Under the pieces are notes generated by a model. It was not told the origin of the DNA. It ran no database searches and was given only the letters and a program-made list of their open reading frames with translations. A stretch of 64,000 nucleotides of DNA from Penicillus capitatus (taxonomy: Eukaryota > Chlorophyta). The DNA is taken from assembly GCA_965649825.1 (NCBI GenBank), contig OZ287704.1, positions 992,001-1,056,000 on the forward strand. Direction: 5' to 3'. Below, one piece after another: positions 23,124 to 35,222 of the stretch. How positions within the stretch are numbered: position 1 is the first letter of the stretch; each line of letters opens with the position of its first letter. The translations under genes and the position numbers were made by a program.

Positions 23124-25087
23124 CCTTTGGCGCTATAAAATGCCCCACCAACATCCCCTATCTCCTTATTGTTCATTTCAAGGGCATGACCATTTGGCCT
23201 TCATGTCCATAATCTCGGCCAGGTTGTGTGTTTGGTCTGTCTGTATGTGGGTAGCTGTCTGAGCAAGGCGTCGTCTGAAATCAATGAATTTCCGAAGGTG
23301 TATGTGTCCATGGAATGGAGAGCATTATGGTGCTGGGTCGTTCCCTGAAGAAATCCATTCGGAGGTGGTCGTTCATGGGAGCTGTTTAGGTCTTTTCTTC
23401 CGTACTAAAATCTGCGTTTCTCAGAACTGAACGTTCACGTGTCCGGTCAGTCCTTTGTCCTTTCGTTGATGGACTGCCACCAATTTTGTGTTGATTCGAA
23501 GAATCCAGCAAGTATTTTCGTTGAAGCTGGTGCAGCTATAGATGCGCCGCTGCAGTTACTACCGCCCCACATGACGTTTGCTCAAACCTCAAAAAAAGCG
23601 TGCCAAGTCTTGTCCCTGTACGTCCGATTCATTTGTGTGTGCATATTCGGCGAATGCTGCTGCAATTGAAGCTTTTAACGTCACCAAGAAACACGACGAT
23701 ACGAGTGACCTGAACTTCCGTTTGTGTAATGTTAATACGCCCCCTTTTAATCATACGCATCACGCCTTGATCTTCAATCGACGACGACGCACGGCACGTG
23801 ACGATTCGCTTTCCCCCCATCACGCCTCATGGCGATCGGAGAAGAAAAGATCACTGTGGACGACAATCATGCCAATGCCGCGAGCGGCATCTCATTGGGC
23901 AAACGCATCGGACTCCGATAGGCGCACAACCATCCCCCTTGAGAAGGAGGTCACGAATCGCTATGCGACACGTGAAATGTCGCACGAATGAACTCGGCGA
24001 TGGCTTTGCAGGCGATCGCTTTCGAAGAAATCGTCACAATGGATTTCCCTTCGAGGGTATTCCAACCGTTTGCCTCGTAAAGACGTCGATCACATGGTCG
24101 ACCATTTCGCCATACCTCTCTCGGTGGGAACAGAGAACGATGCACCATAGGCGTTCCTCTGCTCTGGATGTCGTTACCAAGTGACGGCCTATCTCGAATG
24201 CGATGTCAAGAGAGTCACGCATTCTATGTGCCATATGACATAGCGTCAGGAACAATCGAATGTGTTTAGGTCAAACGGGCTCTGTGGAATGGTGGAATGG
24301 TTCGTTCAAATAAACCGGAGTCGAGTCGGCACACGACGGGATTGCAAAAATAAGAGGACCTTGTAAAAAACCGCGGATGTCCTGTCGAATGAGCGTCCCG
24401 CTTCAGACCTTGATCTACGCGGGTCAGCGCATGGAAAACGATCAAACCCTAGCCCAGGTACCACGTTTCTCTGGTTCTGGGAATTTCGCGGGAAGAAACG
24501 AGGCAAAGATAGATCCGTTTTTAGGGCTGCAAATGCATGATCGCGGCAGAAACTGCTAAGCTGGATTCCAGGAAGCCTGACAAGGATTCCGCGTATTGGA
24601 AGTGACGCGCTTCTTTCGGAGTTCCAAGACGTGGGACAACGCGGCACGAAGACCCATATTTCTATTACTAGTTTGTTTGTTCGTCTGTGAACTCTTTGAG
24701 AATACAGAACTTTTGAAGAAGCAATTCGTACGTTTTGAGAGGACGTGGCGTGCCGCGACGCGTACTGACATGAAGTTAACCGACATTCGTGGCTTTATTT
24801 CATGCAGATCTTCATACCGGTAATCGAGACACATAACGTCCATTTGGTCGTCTTTGCTATTTAAACTCAGTTCCGTTCTGCAAGACAACGCGCTTCTTGT
24901 CCGCTGTCTAAGTTGACCCTTTCTAGAGTGTGAGGAACGGAATTCTCTTCCGCAAGTGTTTCTGAATAAAACCGAATCTTCCAGACTTTGCTCAAAGCTC
25001 CTTTGTCTTCACTGACGCAGTACGCTTGCTTGTCTGGTTGTTTGTTCGTTGCAGGAGCGTCGGTGTTCTATGTAGACGTTTGATAGA
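23124..25087. other. long gene-poor interval
   Basis: Nearly 2 kb between the PI4-kinase stop and the CCCH gene. It holds only short ORFs on both strands; one minus-strand candidate is listed separately. The last 200 bp are probably the CCCH 5' UTR. No RNA gene was recognised. Confidence 0.4.
23951..24255 (-). CDS. possible small protein fragment, frame interrupted
   Basis: Two overlapping minus-strand frames look protein-like. The first (GEMVDHVIDVF) gives way to the second (YEANGWNTLEGKS, ISSKAIACKAIAEFIRATF) around 24085-24095. There is no room for a normal intron at that point; a 67-nt alternative intron is possible. It could be a broken small gene, a mis-modelled spliced gene, or chance. 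Confidence 0.2.
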
Positions 25088-26056
25088 ATGGCACCTGAAG
25101 CTGCTGCAGAGGGATACTATATGACACCGTGCTGCGGTGAGGCAGATATGTCTGGATATTCCAGAACGTCTTCGCCGGATCCAAACGTGTTCTACGACGG
25201 TCACGAAGATAAGCGCGCATACACCGACGGTCGCTGCGCAGGCTCGCAGTATCATTCATGGCCGACACCGGCAGGCTTTACAGCTTATCCGTCAAACGAC
25301 GCAAAGACATACGCACCGTCGCCTTACAGTATGCCGCCACATGGAGTTCCACCAATGCCAGTGCACATGCCATCTGTCCCCTACGGACACGGCGCCGCCG
25401 GACAAATGGTAGCACCACAACCGCCAATGTTTGGCGTGCAAGCTCCACGGACTCCAACACGCACTCGTGCAGACATTACTGATACGTCCTCATCAAATTG
25501 CACTCCGAGAGACCACTATTCGACGGCTATGGATCGACCATCTCCCGTGAAGAGACATGCCCGCAAGCATGATGCTGGACCTCGATTCCCAGTCGTCAAA
25601 ATTCCGGAGGGATTGAAGAAGCAAGGAGGACAACCATCACCAGCGACGTGGCTGAACATGAGAGGCTTCCCACTCAGAGCTGGCAAGCCTGACTGCAAGC
25701 ATTACACTACAAAGGGATGGTGCGCATATGGAACACTCTGCAAATTCAACCACCCGGATAACATGCCAGCGGCAACGATGCCCTATGGGATGGTGCCCTG
25801 CGTTCCTGGATCCCAACCGATGGTAATGAATGGACCCTGGATGGGACTTCACTACCAGTGGAACGGACCATGGAACCAGCATCATCATCAGTCATCGCCT
25901 GCCGTCCCGCATGCCTATCCCCCATACATGTGCCATCCCTGCCATTCCGGCCCTTGCAGTACAGAGTCTGGACATACTGCGATTTCGCATTCGGATGGAA
26001 GAGAGCATGAAAAGGTCACAGTCGACACGGAAACCAGTGCCATGATGTATCATTGA
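25088..26056 (+). CDS. single CCCH zinc-finger protein, Pro/Tyr/His-rich
   Basis: Intronless 322-residue protein. One C-x8-C-x5-C-x3-H finger is present at about residues 203-221 (PDCKHYTTKGWCAYGTLCKF then NH), preceded by FPLRAGKP as in plant-type RNA-binding CCCH proteins. The flanks are low-complexity: Pro, Met, Tyr and His with histidine clusters near the C-terminus. Single CCCH fingers of this spacing bind single-stranded RNA or DNA and often regulate mRNA. With only one finger the RNA-binding role is plausible, not shown. The lack of introns is unusual next to its neighbours. Confidence 0.8.
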   Translation: MAPEAAAEGYYMTPCCGEADMSGYSRTSSPDPNVFYDGHEDKRAYTDGRCAGSQYHSWPTPAGFTAYPSNDAKTYAPSPYSMPPHGVPPMPVHMPSVPYGHGAAGQMVAPQPPMFGVQAPRTPTRTRADITDTSSSNCTPRDHYSTAMDRPSPVKRHARKHDAGPRFPVVKIPEGLKKQGGQPSPATWLNMRGFPLRAGKPDCKHYTTKGWCAYGTLCKFNHPDNMPAATMPYGMVPCVPGSQPMVMNGPWMGLHYQWNGPWNQHHHQSSPAVPHAYPPYMCHPCHSGPCSTESGHTAISHSDGREHEKVTVDTETSAMMYH

Positions 26057-27053
26057 AGGCGCGTCCGTCCAAACCAATCAAGTCTTTTTGAAAATTCATA
26101 GCTTTGATGCTTAAGGATTGTGTAACCCCGGAATAAAGGTAGCTGCTCCATGTGCAGCCATACACCGTTTCTCACATGGTGTGCTCTAAGTTTCTTCCCA
26201 TATGCCTAGAGCATTGGGATGGTCTCACTGACTTCTTGAGAAAAATACCATTTCGTTGCGCCTCATGTGTGTTTATTTTCTTCGGTCTCAGATCTACTGA
26301 ACAAACAAACCATAGTGCGCTGTCCTAAGCGATGCAGGTATCGGTTGTGTTTATACCTTTCGAGTCCGCATGTGTTGTGCGGTCCCATATACATCATTGT
26401 ATCATTGCTGCGTTGCAAGGATGGCCAAATGAATAAAGGGACACCTCTCTGTCCCACCTCTCAACAAACCATGTTTCATGCTCCTTTAAGTTGTCTCCAT
26501 CTCGTTTAATTCCCGCGGATGGTGGCTCTACATGCTTTGGACGAAGTGAAGCAATCAAGCAGGCGTCATTTCATTCTGGACCCACAAAATAGGAAGAGCG
26601 GAGTTTGGTTTATCCACTCAAGAATCTTTGGGAAGGAATTGATATGGAGTCGTACTTCAAGATCACGATTTAACAGTTTGCATAAAAAACGTTTCTCTTT
26701 GAGTGGGTACTGCTGAGATTCGAATAAATGGATGATGACTTCATCTGTCTCAGTATGTAAAAACGCACCATTCCTAACGGGCAATAACGCGTGGCTGACA
26801 TTCCACCTTACATGTGTTTAACAACACGGCATTGAAGGAACATGCTTTGAGTTTGTTTATCCGTTTGTTCTGTTTGCTTAAAAGCATGTACGTATGTGTG
26901 CATGCCTGCCTGCCTGCGGAGGCATGTACATGCAAACAAACATACATCAATAAACTATGCCATTCCCCCGAGCAACTCATCATCGATAACAACAACAACG
27001 ATATCGAAGATCGCTCGTTTGACCCTCGCTCTTCCAGCCAACGAAACGGTTCG
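26057..27053. other. intergenic, about 1 kb
   Basis: Holds the 3' ends of the flanking CCCH gene (+) and SAC9-like gene (-). Short ORFs only. A CATG/TGCC-rich patch at about 26885-26940 contains several short self-complementary GCATG/CATGC pieces. Nothing else identified. Confidence 0.5.
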
Positions 27054-30006
27054 TTAGACTAATGGATCATGCGACACGGGACGTTCCCGCAGACCGACAA
27101 TGTTGTTTGTTGCAACTGGTTCCACATCCTCCCCATGATCCACACCTTCGCCTCTCTTCTCTATTGCCTGGGGATGAATCGCATCTTCAAAGCTATACAT
27201 CTGAATCTGATCATCCACTGTCTGCCCAGCATTCCCTGCATCAAAGGATTGGGTACTGTAGTCAAATCGTGGCAAGTTTGGCGAAGAAGCAGATCTCCGT
27301 GTATCTATTGCAGGTTCGGTTGGCTGAATCGCCAGTGTGGTTCGTCCCAACGATGGATAGTCAATGCGATTGACGGGGTCCTGTTCGTCATCTGTATCCG
27401 GAATGTCTTGCTCCAGCTGCTGGGGCTTATAGACCACATTTACGCTGTCTAGGTTTCGCTCGGCAGATGTCGATGACAAGAAATACTTCTCTAGGTTTAT
27501 TCCCAGGAACAATTCAATCTGCGCCTGACGATCATTATCTTTGATGATGTTGTTGTATCGTCGCGTGATGGCAATGAAAGAATTCGACGCCCCACTAACG
27601 GTATTCTTCTTGAGCTGGCTGGACTGAGGCTCAAAGATCGTGATCTTGTCAGAATGCATGGCTTGCGATCCGGTGTAGAAGAAAGCATTGCGATCTCCGT
27701 TTTGCAGGAAGACATCGGCAATGCTCGAGAGCGCTTCTGGTAAAACCTTTCTGCGAATCTCATCCACTGTTGCTTCTAACATCGACCAGGCTTCTTTCGA
27801 CAGGATCTCTTCTTTGCAGACGACCCTGAAGGACTTCTTGCTTTCCAAAGAAGTTCTACCGCCTTCAACAGAAGGCTCCGTATCGTCCGGCGGCGGAGAC
27901 CATGTCGTTCTCTTATTCACATGATCGATGTAGTACGTGCATCCCGACACCTCGTCGATCCGAGCTTCCCAGCCAACAGGAAGCGCCTGGCGAAACTGCA
28001 CCTTTGGACGTCGGTGTGAGCGACCAGTCGGTGCGGGCCACGACGGCTTGACATTTTGGCTGGGACTCTGAGACGTGGCAGATCCGGGAAGCAATCCACC
28101 AAACAATCGTTCCCTCAATGTGGGCTTTGCCCGGGGAGGATCTTCCGCTATCTCATCATCCCTTGTCAACACTGCCAACTCGAGTCGGCGACATTGTTCC
28201 ACAAAGACCTGTACCACAGTACTGAAAACGGCGCCGTGGCAAAAGAAACGGACGCACTTGAACGCTAATAAAAAAACTTGCAATGTTGGTTCGATCCAAG
28301 GAATCTGCACAGTTGTACCGCGTGAGCCCTTGTTGCTGTGCACACCAGTGCATTGTGTGCTCTCCAAGCCACTTGGTCTTGGGTGCATCATCCTCTAGAA
28401 TGGCACACAGTTGTCGTAGACATCGCCGACAGGGACATTACTGGAAGGTTGCTTGGAGTAATATCCAGAAGCGAGGCCATGAGCTTGTAGCATTCCTCTC
28501 ATTGTTGTCCACAGGGCTTCAATCAGTCCATGCGTTCCTAGTTGCTTGTCCATTTCATGCCAGTCCAGAGCATAGTAATCGGCCTTCAGCTGGTGCATCT
28601 TTCTTATACTGGAAAGCGCCGTGTCAAAAGCAGCAGCAAGATTAGTTTCTGATCTATTTTTATCAGGGAGTCCTTTTCGCAAGAGACTCACGAAAACGAT
28701 CGGAAATCTGTCAGAAGTCTTCTCCTTTTCGGTCGTTTCCTTCAATTTCTCTTCGATTTCGGGCTTCGGCGAAAAACGCTTCTGCAGTCTTCGAATGTAT
28801 CTGTGAGATGGATTCGTGTATGACCACATCATCATCGAACAGAAAGAGATGCTCACCTCTTACAACCTGCAAACGTTTTTTGCTTTCTTATCACGATTTC
28901 TGCTTCGCCCAATCCGCTGTTCTTGAGATAGACTCCCCAACGGATCGGCACTGTTCCTCGTCTCCACGAGTATCGATTCCACAGTGCCTTTCCGGTATGT
29001 TTGTCTTCTGGTCTCCAGACAATCTGTTCGCATTCGATTTCGTTTCCTGGTTCGCAGAGATCGTTCAATCCACGGGCAATGTAACGGGTTCCGGGGTTCA
29101 GCCGCGATCGACGTGAGAGCAGAACCAAATTGAACGGATCGCCCATTCCATCCTCGAGCTCCCTCGATTCTGCTGTGCCTTGCATCAGAGGGGGACAGCA
29201 ATCATCCAGACAGACAGAACGAAAAGACTCTGTAAGCCATGCATTCCACGTAAACTGCCAAGAGGGTTCTGTGGTCGCATGCTGCGAAGGGAAGGGCCTT
29301 GTCACATCAGCATCTGCACAGTACCAATGCGCTCCGTTGACAGAGAATTCCACAATCTTATTGATATGACCCTCCAACATCTCAAAGTTCACGGTAGCTT
29401 CGTTCTGAACATCATTCGGCAGATCTGCCTAAAGAAAACAGTTCAAGCCCAATTGAGGATAGAGATGAGGATCGCACCTGACAAGGAATTCTGTGCCAAC
29501 GTGCAGCTGTCACTGTCTTGATGCGAACATCTCCAGGGAGAAGAGCCGAGACGCGAGCACGCTCGACCAACAGTAGCAGTCCTGTATTTCCTATCACTGT
29601 GTAACCCAACACAGCTTCACCCTTTCCTTCGACCTACATAACGATGCCTCCCTTCAGGCAGACGAGCAGAAGTGATAACAGACGCACTTGTGCTTGCCCC
29701 TGTCCTTTCAGATACTCTAAAGCCTCATCCTGTCGGTCAGCCTGTGAGCAGGAATGGACGCTGTTGACTTTAATGGCCAACCTTGTTTGGAAAGATGTCA
29801 AGTCCGGGTGTTTGAGTATATTGCAACGCCCCTGAGAGCGAGTCAAAACGCACGAGCACGACGTCCTTTCTAGAATCCACCATGTACCGTCTACTGTTGA
29901 ACACGCCAAGGGCTGACCTCTTGGTACGCGAGATGAGCAGAAAATGTTGCTGTGTTGCTTCGAGGCGGTAGAGCACAACAGCGTCATTCTGCGCCGTGGC
30001 ACTCAT
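27054..30006 (-). CDS. SAC9: SAC9-like phosphoinositide phosphatase (SAC domain plus WW domain)
   Basis: ATG 30004-30006. Exons give the SAC domain in order: GALQYTQTPGLDIF, GYTVIGNTGLLLLVERA, WNAWLTESF, GTRYIARGLNDL, GNEIECEQIVW, SWRRGTVPIRWG, KADYYALDWHE, IEALW, and the catalytic Cx5R loop YNCADSLDRTNIASF. VFVEQCRRLEL and a WW domain follow (LPVGWEARIDEVSGCTYYID ... TTWSPP). SAC phosphatases dephosphorylate phosphoinositides; a SAC-WW fusion with a Ser in place of the second Cys of the active loop is the plant SAC9 form. Introns of 40-56 nt were placed (for example after GLDIFPNK and after GQAQ). It ends after an acidic C-terminus and is shorter than plant SAC9. It starts 93 bp from the divergent mTERF gene. 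Confidence 0.9.
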
Positions 30007-30099
30007 TGGACAGGACAGTGATGTCTTCTTGAAACACAGTAGAGAGAAGTAACGTGGAAACGCGCGTCACTTTAATGACGGATACGTTCTGCCCGCGCC

Positions 30100-31658
30100 A
30101 TGCTGCGTTGCTACGCGTGGCGCCAGCTATTGCACGGCAGAGGTGTACAGTATTGTCCGCGTGTCTGTACTAAGCGGACGCAAAGTACAAGACACAGAGG
30201 AAGACGGTGGAGAGACGCAGCTGATCTCGTTGGTGACATGGTAGTGAACGACAAGGTCGAAGTAAAAGTACAACCCATCTGTAAAAGTGCCTCTTTAGCA
30301 ACCCGATCTCTGTGTTAGGTAGCAGCTAAGGCTTCTGCCAGAGCTTCGGTCGTTGAAGATGTTCGAGATATTTTGGTAGAATTGGGCATTGGAGAACGCG
30401 ATGCCATCAAACGCATGGAGCAAGCAATGGACTATTGGCAGGCGAGGTGTCCAGAGAGAACAGCTCCTGCACTCTGTCCAGATCACGTCAGCTCGATTTT
30501 GACGTTTCTGGCCGATGCAGGCATCCCTGTTAGGTTCTGTCTTCTCGTAAAGAAGGCCTGCAGAGTACATTGTACAGGTTCCTTTCGACGATCATTCAGC
30601 GCTGCCCTGCATTGCTCATGGCCTCCATCAATGATGATCTTATTCCAATATTTGCTCTCTTCGATGAACTGCATATCCGTGGTGGGAAAGAACCAATGGA
30701 GTTGTGGTCTTGCTGATGATTGAGTCGTTGTTTCAGGGACATCCAGGACAAACATGTGCGTATCCGAGCCTACATTGCTGCTTGAGGGTCAGAAGGATGT
30801 CATACGACATGTTGTCATGAGTCTGCATCGATTGGGTATCCATAAGAGTCGAGTGCATCGGCTCATTGGCAAGTGTCCTCTGCTCCTGATGGAATCGATC
30901 GAATCCTTCAACGAAGCGCTGATTCGTCTCTCTTGCCTCTTTGCGTCGGAAGAGGACTTGATTCTCTATATCGACAGCTGCCCGCATCTCATCCTCGAAT
31001 CTGAACAGCGTTTTAATGTAAAGACGGTCCCTGTCACATCACATCATTATAGAAAAACGCTATGCATCTGTAGGAAGTGCATCGAGCGCTGAAGATGGTT
31101 CAGATGACGCAGGAAGAGGTGCTGCAGTGTGTGCAAAAAGAGCCTAGACTGCTCATTAAAGATCCAAAGAGATTTGAACGTATCTGCGAGTGGTTTATGA
31201 AATCGGGGCTGACGATTTTGGAGACCAAGTCCTTGCTCCAATACTGCCCTCAGTTTCTCATACGCAGGTGGGTACACGTTAGAACACATGTTATCGTCGT
31301 TTCATGACATCCATTCTGCTTTGATAGGTTGTCGATGCTCAAAGCGAAGAAGAAATTTCTCACCGTCGTGGCCAAGAGACCTTTTCGCGACATCCTATCC
31401 TATCCACACTACTTCCACTTTCCAATCGACCTCACGATCGGCCCCCGTTTCACTTTCCTCAAAGAACGGGCCAATGCAGCTCTGCATGAAGCCCCTCTTG
31501 ATTCTCTGATGCGAGCGTCCGATTCCGAATTCGCCAGAGAGATAGCAGAGGTCATCGAAGAAGAGTATGTCGTTTATCAGACTCAGTGGACACGCATGTA
31601 TGGTCACAAATTCGATTTTCGAGGTCGTCCGAGGCAACAGCAGAACACCGTTTCTTAA
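30100..31658 (+). CDS. mTERF-family organelle protein
   Basis: The N-terminus is Arg-rich and acid-poor (MLRCYAWRQLLHGRG), as for a mitochondrial or plastid leader. Spliced exons give repeated helical units of mTERF type, with recurrent Leu/Pro patterns IIQRCPALLMAS, LIGKCPLLLMESI, YIDSCPHLILESE, CVQKEPRLLIKDP, LLQYCPQFLI, and the typical ending ILSYPHYFHFPIDLTIGPR. Such proteins bind organelle DNA or RNA and affect transcription termination, splicing or ribosome assembly. Introns placed: near 30262-30318, a 44-nt one near 30531-30576, about 40 nt near 30706-30746, 56 nt near 31018-31071, and about 60 nt near 31267-31328. All close the frame. Confidence 0.85.
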
Positions 31659-31832
31659 CATTTCAGAATGTTTTCAGTTACAGTCCATATCGTTTATTCC
31701 AGATGCTCAGAGTGACCCAAAACTGTTTCGTACTGCGATCGTAGGGATATATCATACAAACACACGGATAGCCGTCGGCATCGTCAAGAAAGGAGCACGT
31801 CGTCTGTCAGCCACCCATGCTTCGGGACATCT

Positions 31833-32156
31833 CTAAGCTCGCGCCGCTGTCTCTTCTTGAATATCATCTTTGTAGCTGCACGAACGCACGCGCGATGTCA
31901 GCGGGTACAGACGACAGACAGGGTTCGACGCTTACCTCCCCCAGACCGTCTTGCCGCCTGAGCCTCCCTTCTTGGGCGTCTCTTTGCGACTGCGTCCAGT
32001 ATCTGTCGCGTCGTTCGTCGGTGTTCGACGATGAGAGGAATAATGAAACGTACTGGAGCGTCGTTGAAGTTGTCCACTTTTCGCCTTGACCTGGCGCTCG
32101 TGACTCGCACTCTTCTGACCCACGCGGACATCATGCTGTTCAGAACCTGCAACCAT
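31833..32156 (-). CDS. small basic protein with PDCD4/MRF-type KKGGSGGKTVWG motif
   Basis: ATG 32154-32156, stop 31833-31835, about 87 residues after removing one intron of about 60 nt near 31877-31936. The product is Ser/Arg/Gln-rich and ends KKGGSGGKTVWG-SYKDDIQEETAARA. The GG-rich element followed by WG is what precedes the MA3 domains in PDCD4 and plant MRF translation regulators. Here it stands alone without MA3 domains. It starts 109 bp from the divergent RRP17 gene. Function unknown; a link to translation is only suggested by the motif. Confidence 0.55.
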
Positions 32157-32265
32157 CGTTGCCAACGTCGTAGACACAAAGTCGATGTTAGGAAATAGGA
32201 TGTTGCGGAGGTGAACAGACGCCGTTTATATACCCGGTGGATGACGTGACGGGCGATGACGTAAA

Positions 32266-32993
32266 ATGGACGAGACACGAGTGGAGGACACGGACCTGGT
32301 CCCAAACCCGAAACTGGCCGATGCCGGGGTTGTCCATGCGGACCACATTCGCAAGAGAAAGAGACGAAACAGTGGGCTGACGATTTCGTTTGACCCCTGT
32401 CAACTTAGGCAGAGAATTGATCGCCCATAAAGAATGCAGATCCAAAAACCTTGTATGTAGGAAATACGTCACAGGATTCCGAAAAAGAAAACAAGAACGA
32501 AAAGAACGTGTCAAAAAGTAAAACTCCTGACCTACGTGTCAACGGTGTACACGAAAGAGAACGGATGGATGTACAGGAAAGTGGCAGAGCTCGAGAAGAA
32601 AGCCAAACGCATCAAGCGAAAAGAGGTGCTGTCACTATCAGCCGTGTCCCTGTTGTTTTATGCGTTTCTCGCATAAGAGAGAGCAGAAACTAAAAGTGTC
32701 CTGCGGACTGGGAAAACATGACAGGTGGTCGACATCTTCCGATTCCGGTCTGATCTCGTGTTCCCCACCAGCAGATGAGGTTCTGTGTCGCAGAGATCGA
32801 GGACAAAGGGGTTCAGAAAACGGAAATCTACACGACAGCATCTTACAAAACTGTTGTCCATGTTCAGCCGATGTCGTTGGATGCTGCTGTTCATGAGTTC
32901 GATCGAATCCATATCGTTTGCGTAAGTGACGAGTGCACGGTGTTCGTAGTGTGAGCCACAAGGGAGAATGATATCCTACAGTGCTTCTACTAA
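32266..32993 (+). CDS. NOL12: RRP17/NOL12-type ribosome biogenesis protein
   Basis: Nucleolar family needed for large-subunit rRNA maturation; yeast Rrp17 is a 5' exonuclease-like factor. ATG 32266 (MDETRVEDTDLV). The signature is assembled over introns: LTISFDPCQLR|KYVTGFRKRKQERKERVKK, then KVAELEKKAKRIKRKE, REQKLKVSCG, and the closing KTVVHVQPMSLD. Introns: 32409-32460 (GC-AG), about 59 nt near 32520-32578, about 54 nt near 32630-32683, 46 nt near 32747-32792, and a last one of about 60 nt leading to a stop at 32991-32993. Without the last intron the stop falls near 32953. Two TGACGT cores lie immediately upstream (32242 and 32257). The 3' end meets or overlaps the convergent kelch gene. 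Confidence 0.8.
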
Positions 32994-35176
32994 GTGTCGA
33001 TAGTCCAGAAGTAACTCTGGTAGATCGGACAATCGCAGTGTTTCCATGGTGAAGTGCAGGAAACGCGTGTTTGGATGCATCTGCATGGCTGTTTGGTGTT
33101 CCCTCCATGACTTCAGAATATCGCGTTTGAGCAAGACCCTCTTGTAGTCTGCCAGCAGTAGCCAGATGTTTCCCAATTTAAACTCCTTTGGATTTGCGCA
33201 CATCAGCGTCTTTCTCGCAGCAATGATGATATCTTCGTGGTTTCGCTGAGAGAGATCTTGGGAGAATGGGATAGAGTGAGACTGAGCATAGGCAATGAGA
33301 GCTGAATCGATATAGTGATCGTCCGGTTGGCAAGAGAGCAACGGAATCTCCGTTCCGTCACGGTCGACGTCAAAGTAACTGTAGAGAGCATCCAGTCCAT
33401 TTCCCCCCTGTTCTGCTACATGAATCGTATCCCCTGAGCAATACATGCAATAGAAGAGAGTAGTACTTAAGAGAAAGATCACGCACCGTTTCCGTTGACG
33501 ACAGGTACCATCTCCATATCGGGCACAGATCCCGTTTGGGACATTGGGGTTGCCAGCGTATCGTTCTGTCTTGGCAACGGTGAGGGACGCGTGGATATTC
33601 TGGAAAGCAAGCTTCTAGTGGTGATCGACGGAATGTTGTTCCAGACAGTTCCGAACAACGCATGAGGCGTTGACACTTTAGCAGATTCTGTCACAGATCG
33701 CGTTTCTGGGCCATTGTCACGCACAAGGACATTCTTGTTCATCAGTTGCCAGGGCAGAGCAGATGATGCCAGAGAAGACGCAGAAGGCGAAGTGGATCGT
33801 GGCCTTATCTCTTCGATACCCTGCAGGAACATCTGTCTATTCAGAAGAGGAATGTGAAAAGGATAGGACCAGTTCCAACCACCAAGTGTCGCCAAAGATC
33901 TCCCGTCCTCTACCTCCAAAGATAAAGAGCCGGCCTGAACTCAGCGCCACCATCGTGGGACACACGCGCTCAGATGGAGATGCCTTGTCAACAGGCGTTT
34001 CGCATTTGACCCATCTAAAGAGGGAGAAGCCTTTTTCTCGACAGAGAAACTGTGCTGGGCGAACCTGGTCTTCACAAGATCGAAAATCCAGAGTTCTTTG
34101 CTGCACGTGTGCGACTGAGAAAAGATCATATATACTGGACTTGCCATATGTCCACCGAAACAGGCCAGCATCCGATCCTGTGTCGCTGTACAGACATCCA
34201 GCACAACATTGTCATCAAAAGAAGAGCAGAGTGTGCGGACGAACGTGCAAAGGAATGACCACTGCGGCCAAGGGGCCTGGGTTTTGCTTTGACGCAATGC
34301 CATTGCCATTGTCCCGTTCCCTCGATCTCTTTCAACTGCCAGAGATCATCAAAAAAGGAACCCACCGTCGTTTCCCCTCCATAAAGCCATACGGCACCAT
34401 TCGCCTGGGACAGTCACACAGCAACGTCAAATGTGGTATTGAAGCATCCAAGTGAAATGCGCACGACGGTTAGAGCATGATTCATCCGAGGGCCAGGTCC
34501 CGGCCCAATAGCCGCAATTTCTTCCCAATGATCTCTAAACAGTCAGAGTCGCTGATCCTGGCGACAATCCTTGACACAGCGACTGTACTGATGCACGTGC
34601 AGGATCCAGAGGTCGTTCATCGCCTTGGATGATTCATTTCTCCCACCAAATAACAGCACCCGTCCGTTTCCAATGTACACGATGCTGGTGAGAGATCGCG
34701 GGGATGGATGAACGTGTGACATCACTGCAGACTTTTTCCATGCCCAACTATCCTGAATGCAAACCTTCTCTCGATCCAATATCCCATTCCAAATCAAATC
34801 CGACCACACTGAGTGTCCATGCATCATTGAATGTCGTTCTCGATGCTGTGTTCGGAATCAATGCCTGTCCGCCGAAGAATAGGAAACCCTTGTTCACTGC
34901 TGTGGCCGAATGAAAGGCACGTGGCCCAGGGGACCCTTCCGAAGAGATCTGAGGCCGCACCCAGGCCTCCTGTTCGACATGAAACACGCAGACGTCATCG
35001 AGAAAGGATTCTTGTTCCGTCGGGAGCTTGGTGGCGCCGCCATGGAGAACGATGAGCTCTGTGCCCCAATCATCCCGTGTGTCCACAACGACGGCGATAT
35101 GGCCGTAACGCGGAGCAGGTGCATCGGCCTGATGGGCATCGATATGCGTCCAACGCATCTGAAGAAATGACGTCAT
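32976..35176 (-). CDS. kelch-repeat protein with unknown C-terminal domain
   Basis: ATG 35174-35176. At least five kelch blades are visible after splicing, each with a GG and a spaced Trp/Tyr: RYGHIAVVV...VLHGGAT, AFHSATAV...LFFGGQA, SLTSIVYIG...LLFGGRN...NDLWIL, MNHALTVANGAVWLYGGE...DDLWQL, RMLACFGGH...ELWIFD, PTMVALSSGRLFIFGGRG...DTWWLEL. A Ser/Thr-rich linker follows, then about 150 residues of a helical domain (GGNGLDALYSYFDVDRDG ... LADYKRVLLKRDILKSWREH ... LLLDYRHLVEAL) that I do not recognise. Kelch propellers are protein-binding scaffolds. Introns of about 46-78 nt. Its start codon is only 46 bp from the divergent inhibitor-2 start. Confidence 0.8.
35168..35175. promoter_or_regulatory. 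TGACGTCA palindrome between divergent starts
   Basis: Perfect 8-bp CRE/bZIP-type palindrome that overlaps the kelch start codon and lies 47 bp upstream of the inhibitor-2 ATG. Similar TGACGT cores sit close to other start codons in this window, so a regulatory role is possible but unproven. Confidence 0.3.
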
Positions 35177-35222
35177 TTCAGTCAGACACTATCTTGCAGG
35201 ACTCGACAGCCCTACTGTAGCC

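Noticed and set aside
23951-24148. Alba-type nucleic-acid-binding domain in AIACKAIAEFIRATF
   Set aside because: Spacing of the conserved residues does not match Alba families, and the upstream part does not align.
28285-28305. tRNA B-box-like GGTTCGATCCAAGG
   Set aside because: Lies inside the SAC9-like gene antisense; no matching A box, anticodon stem or acceptor stem could be drawn.
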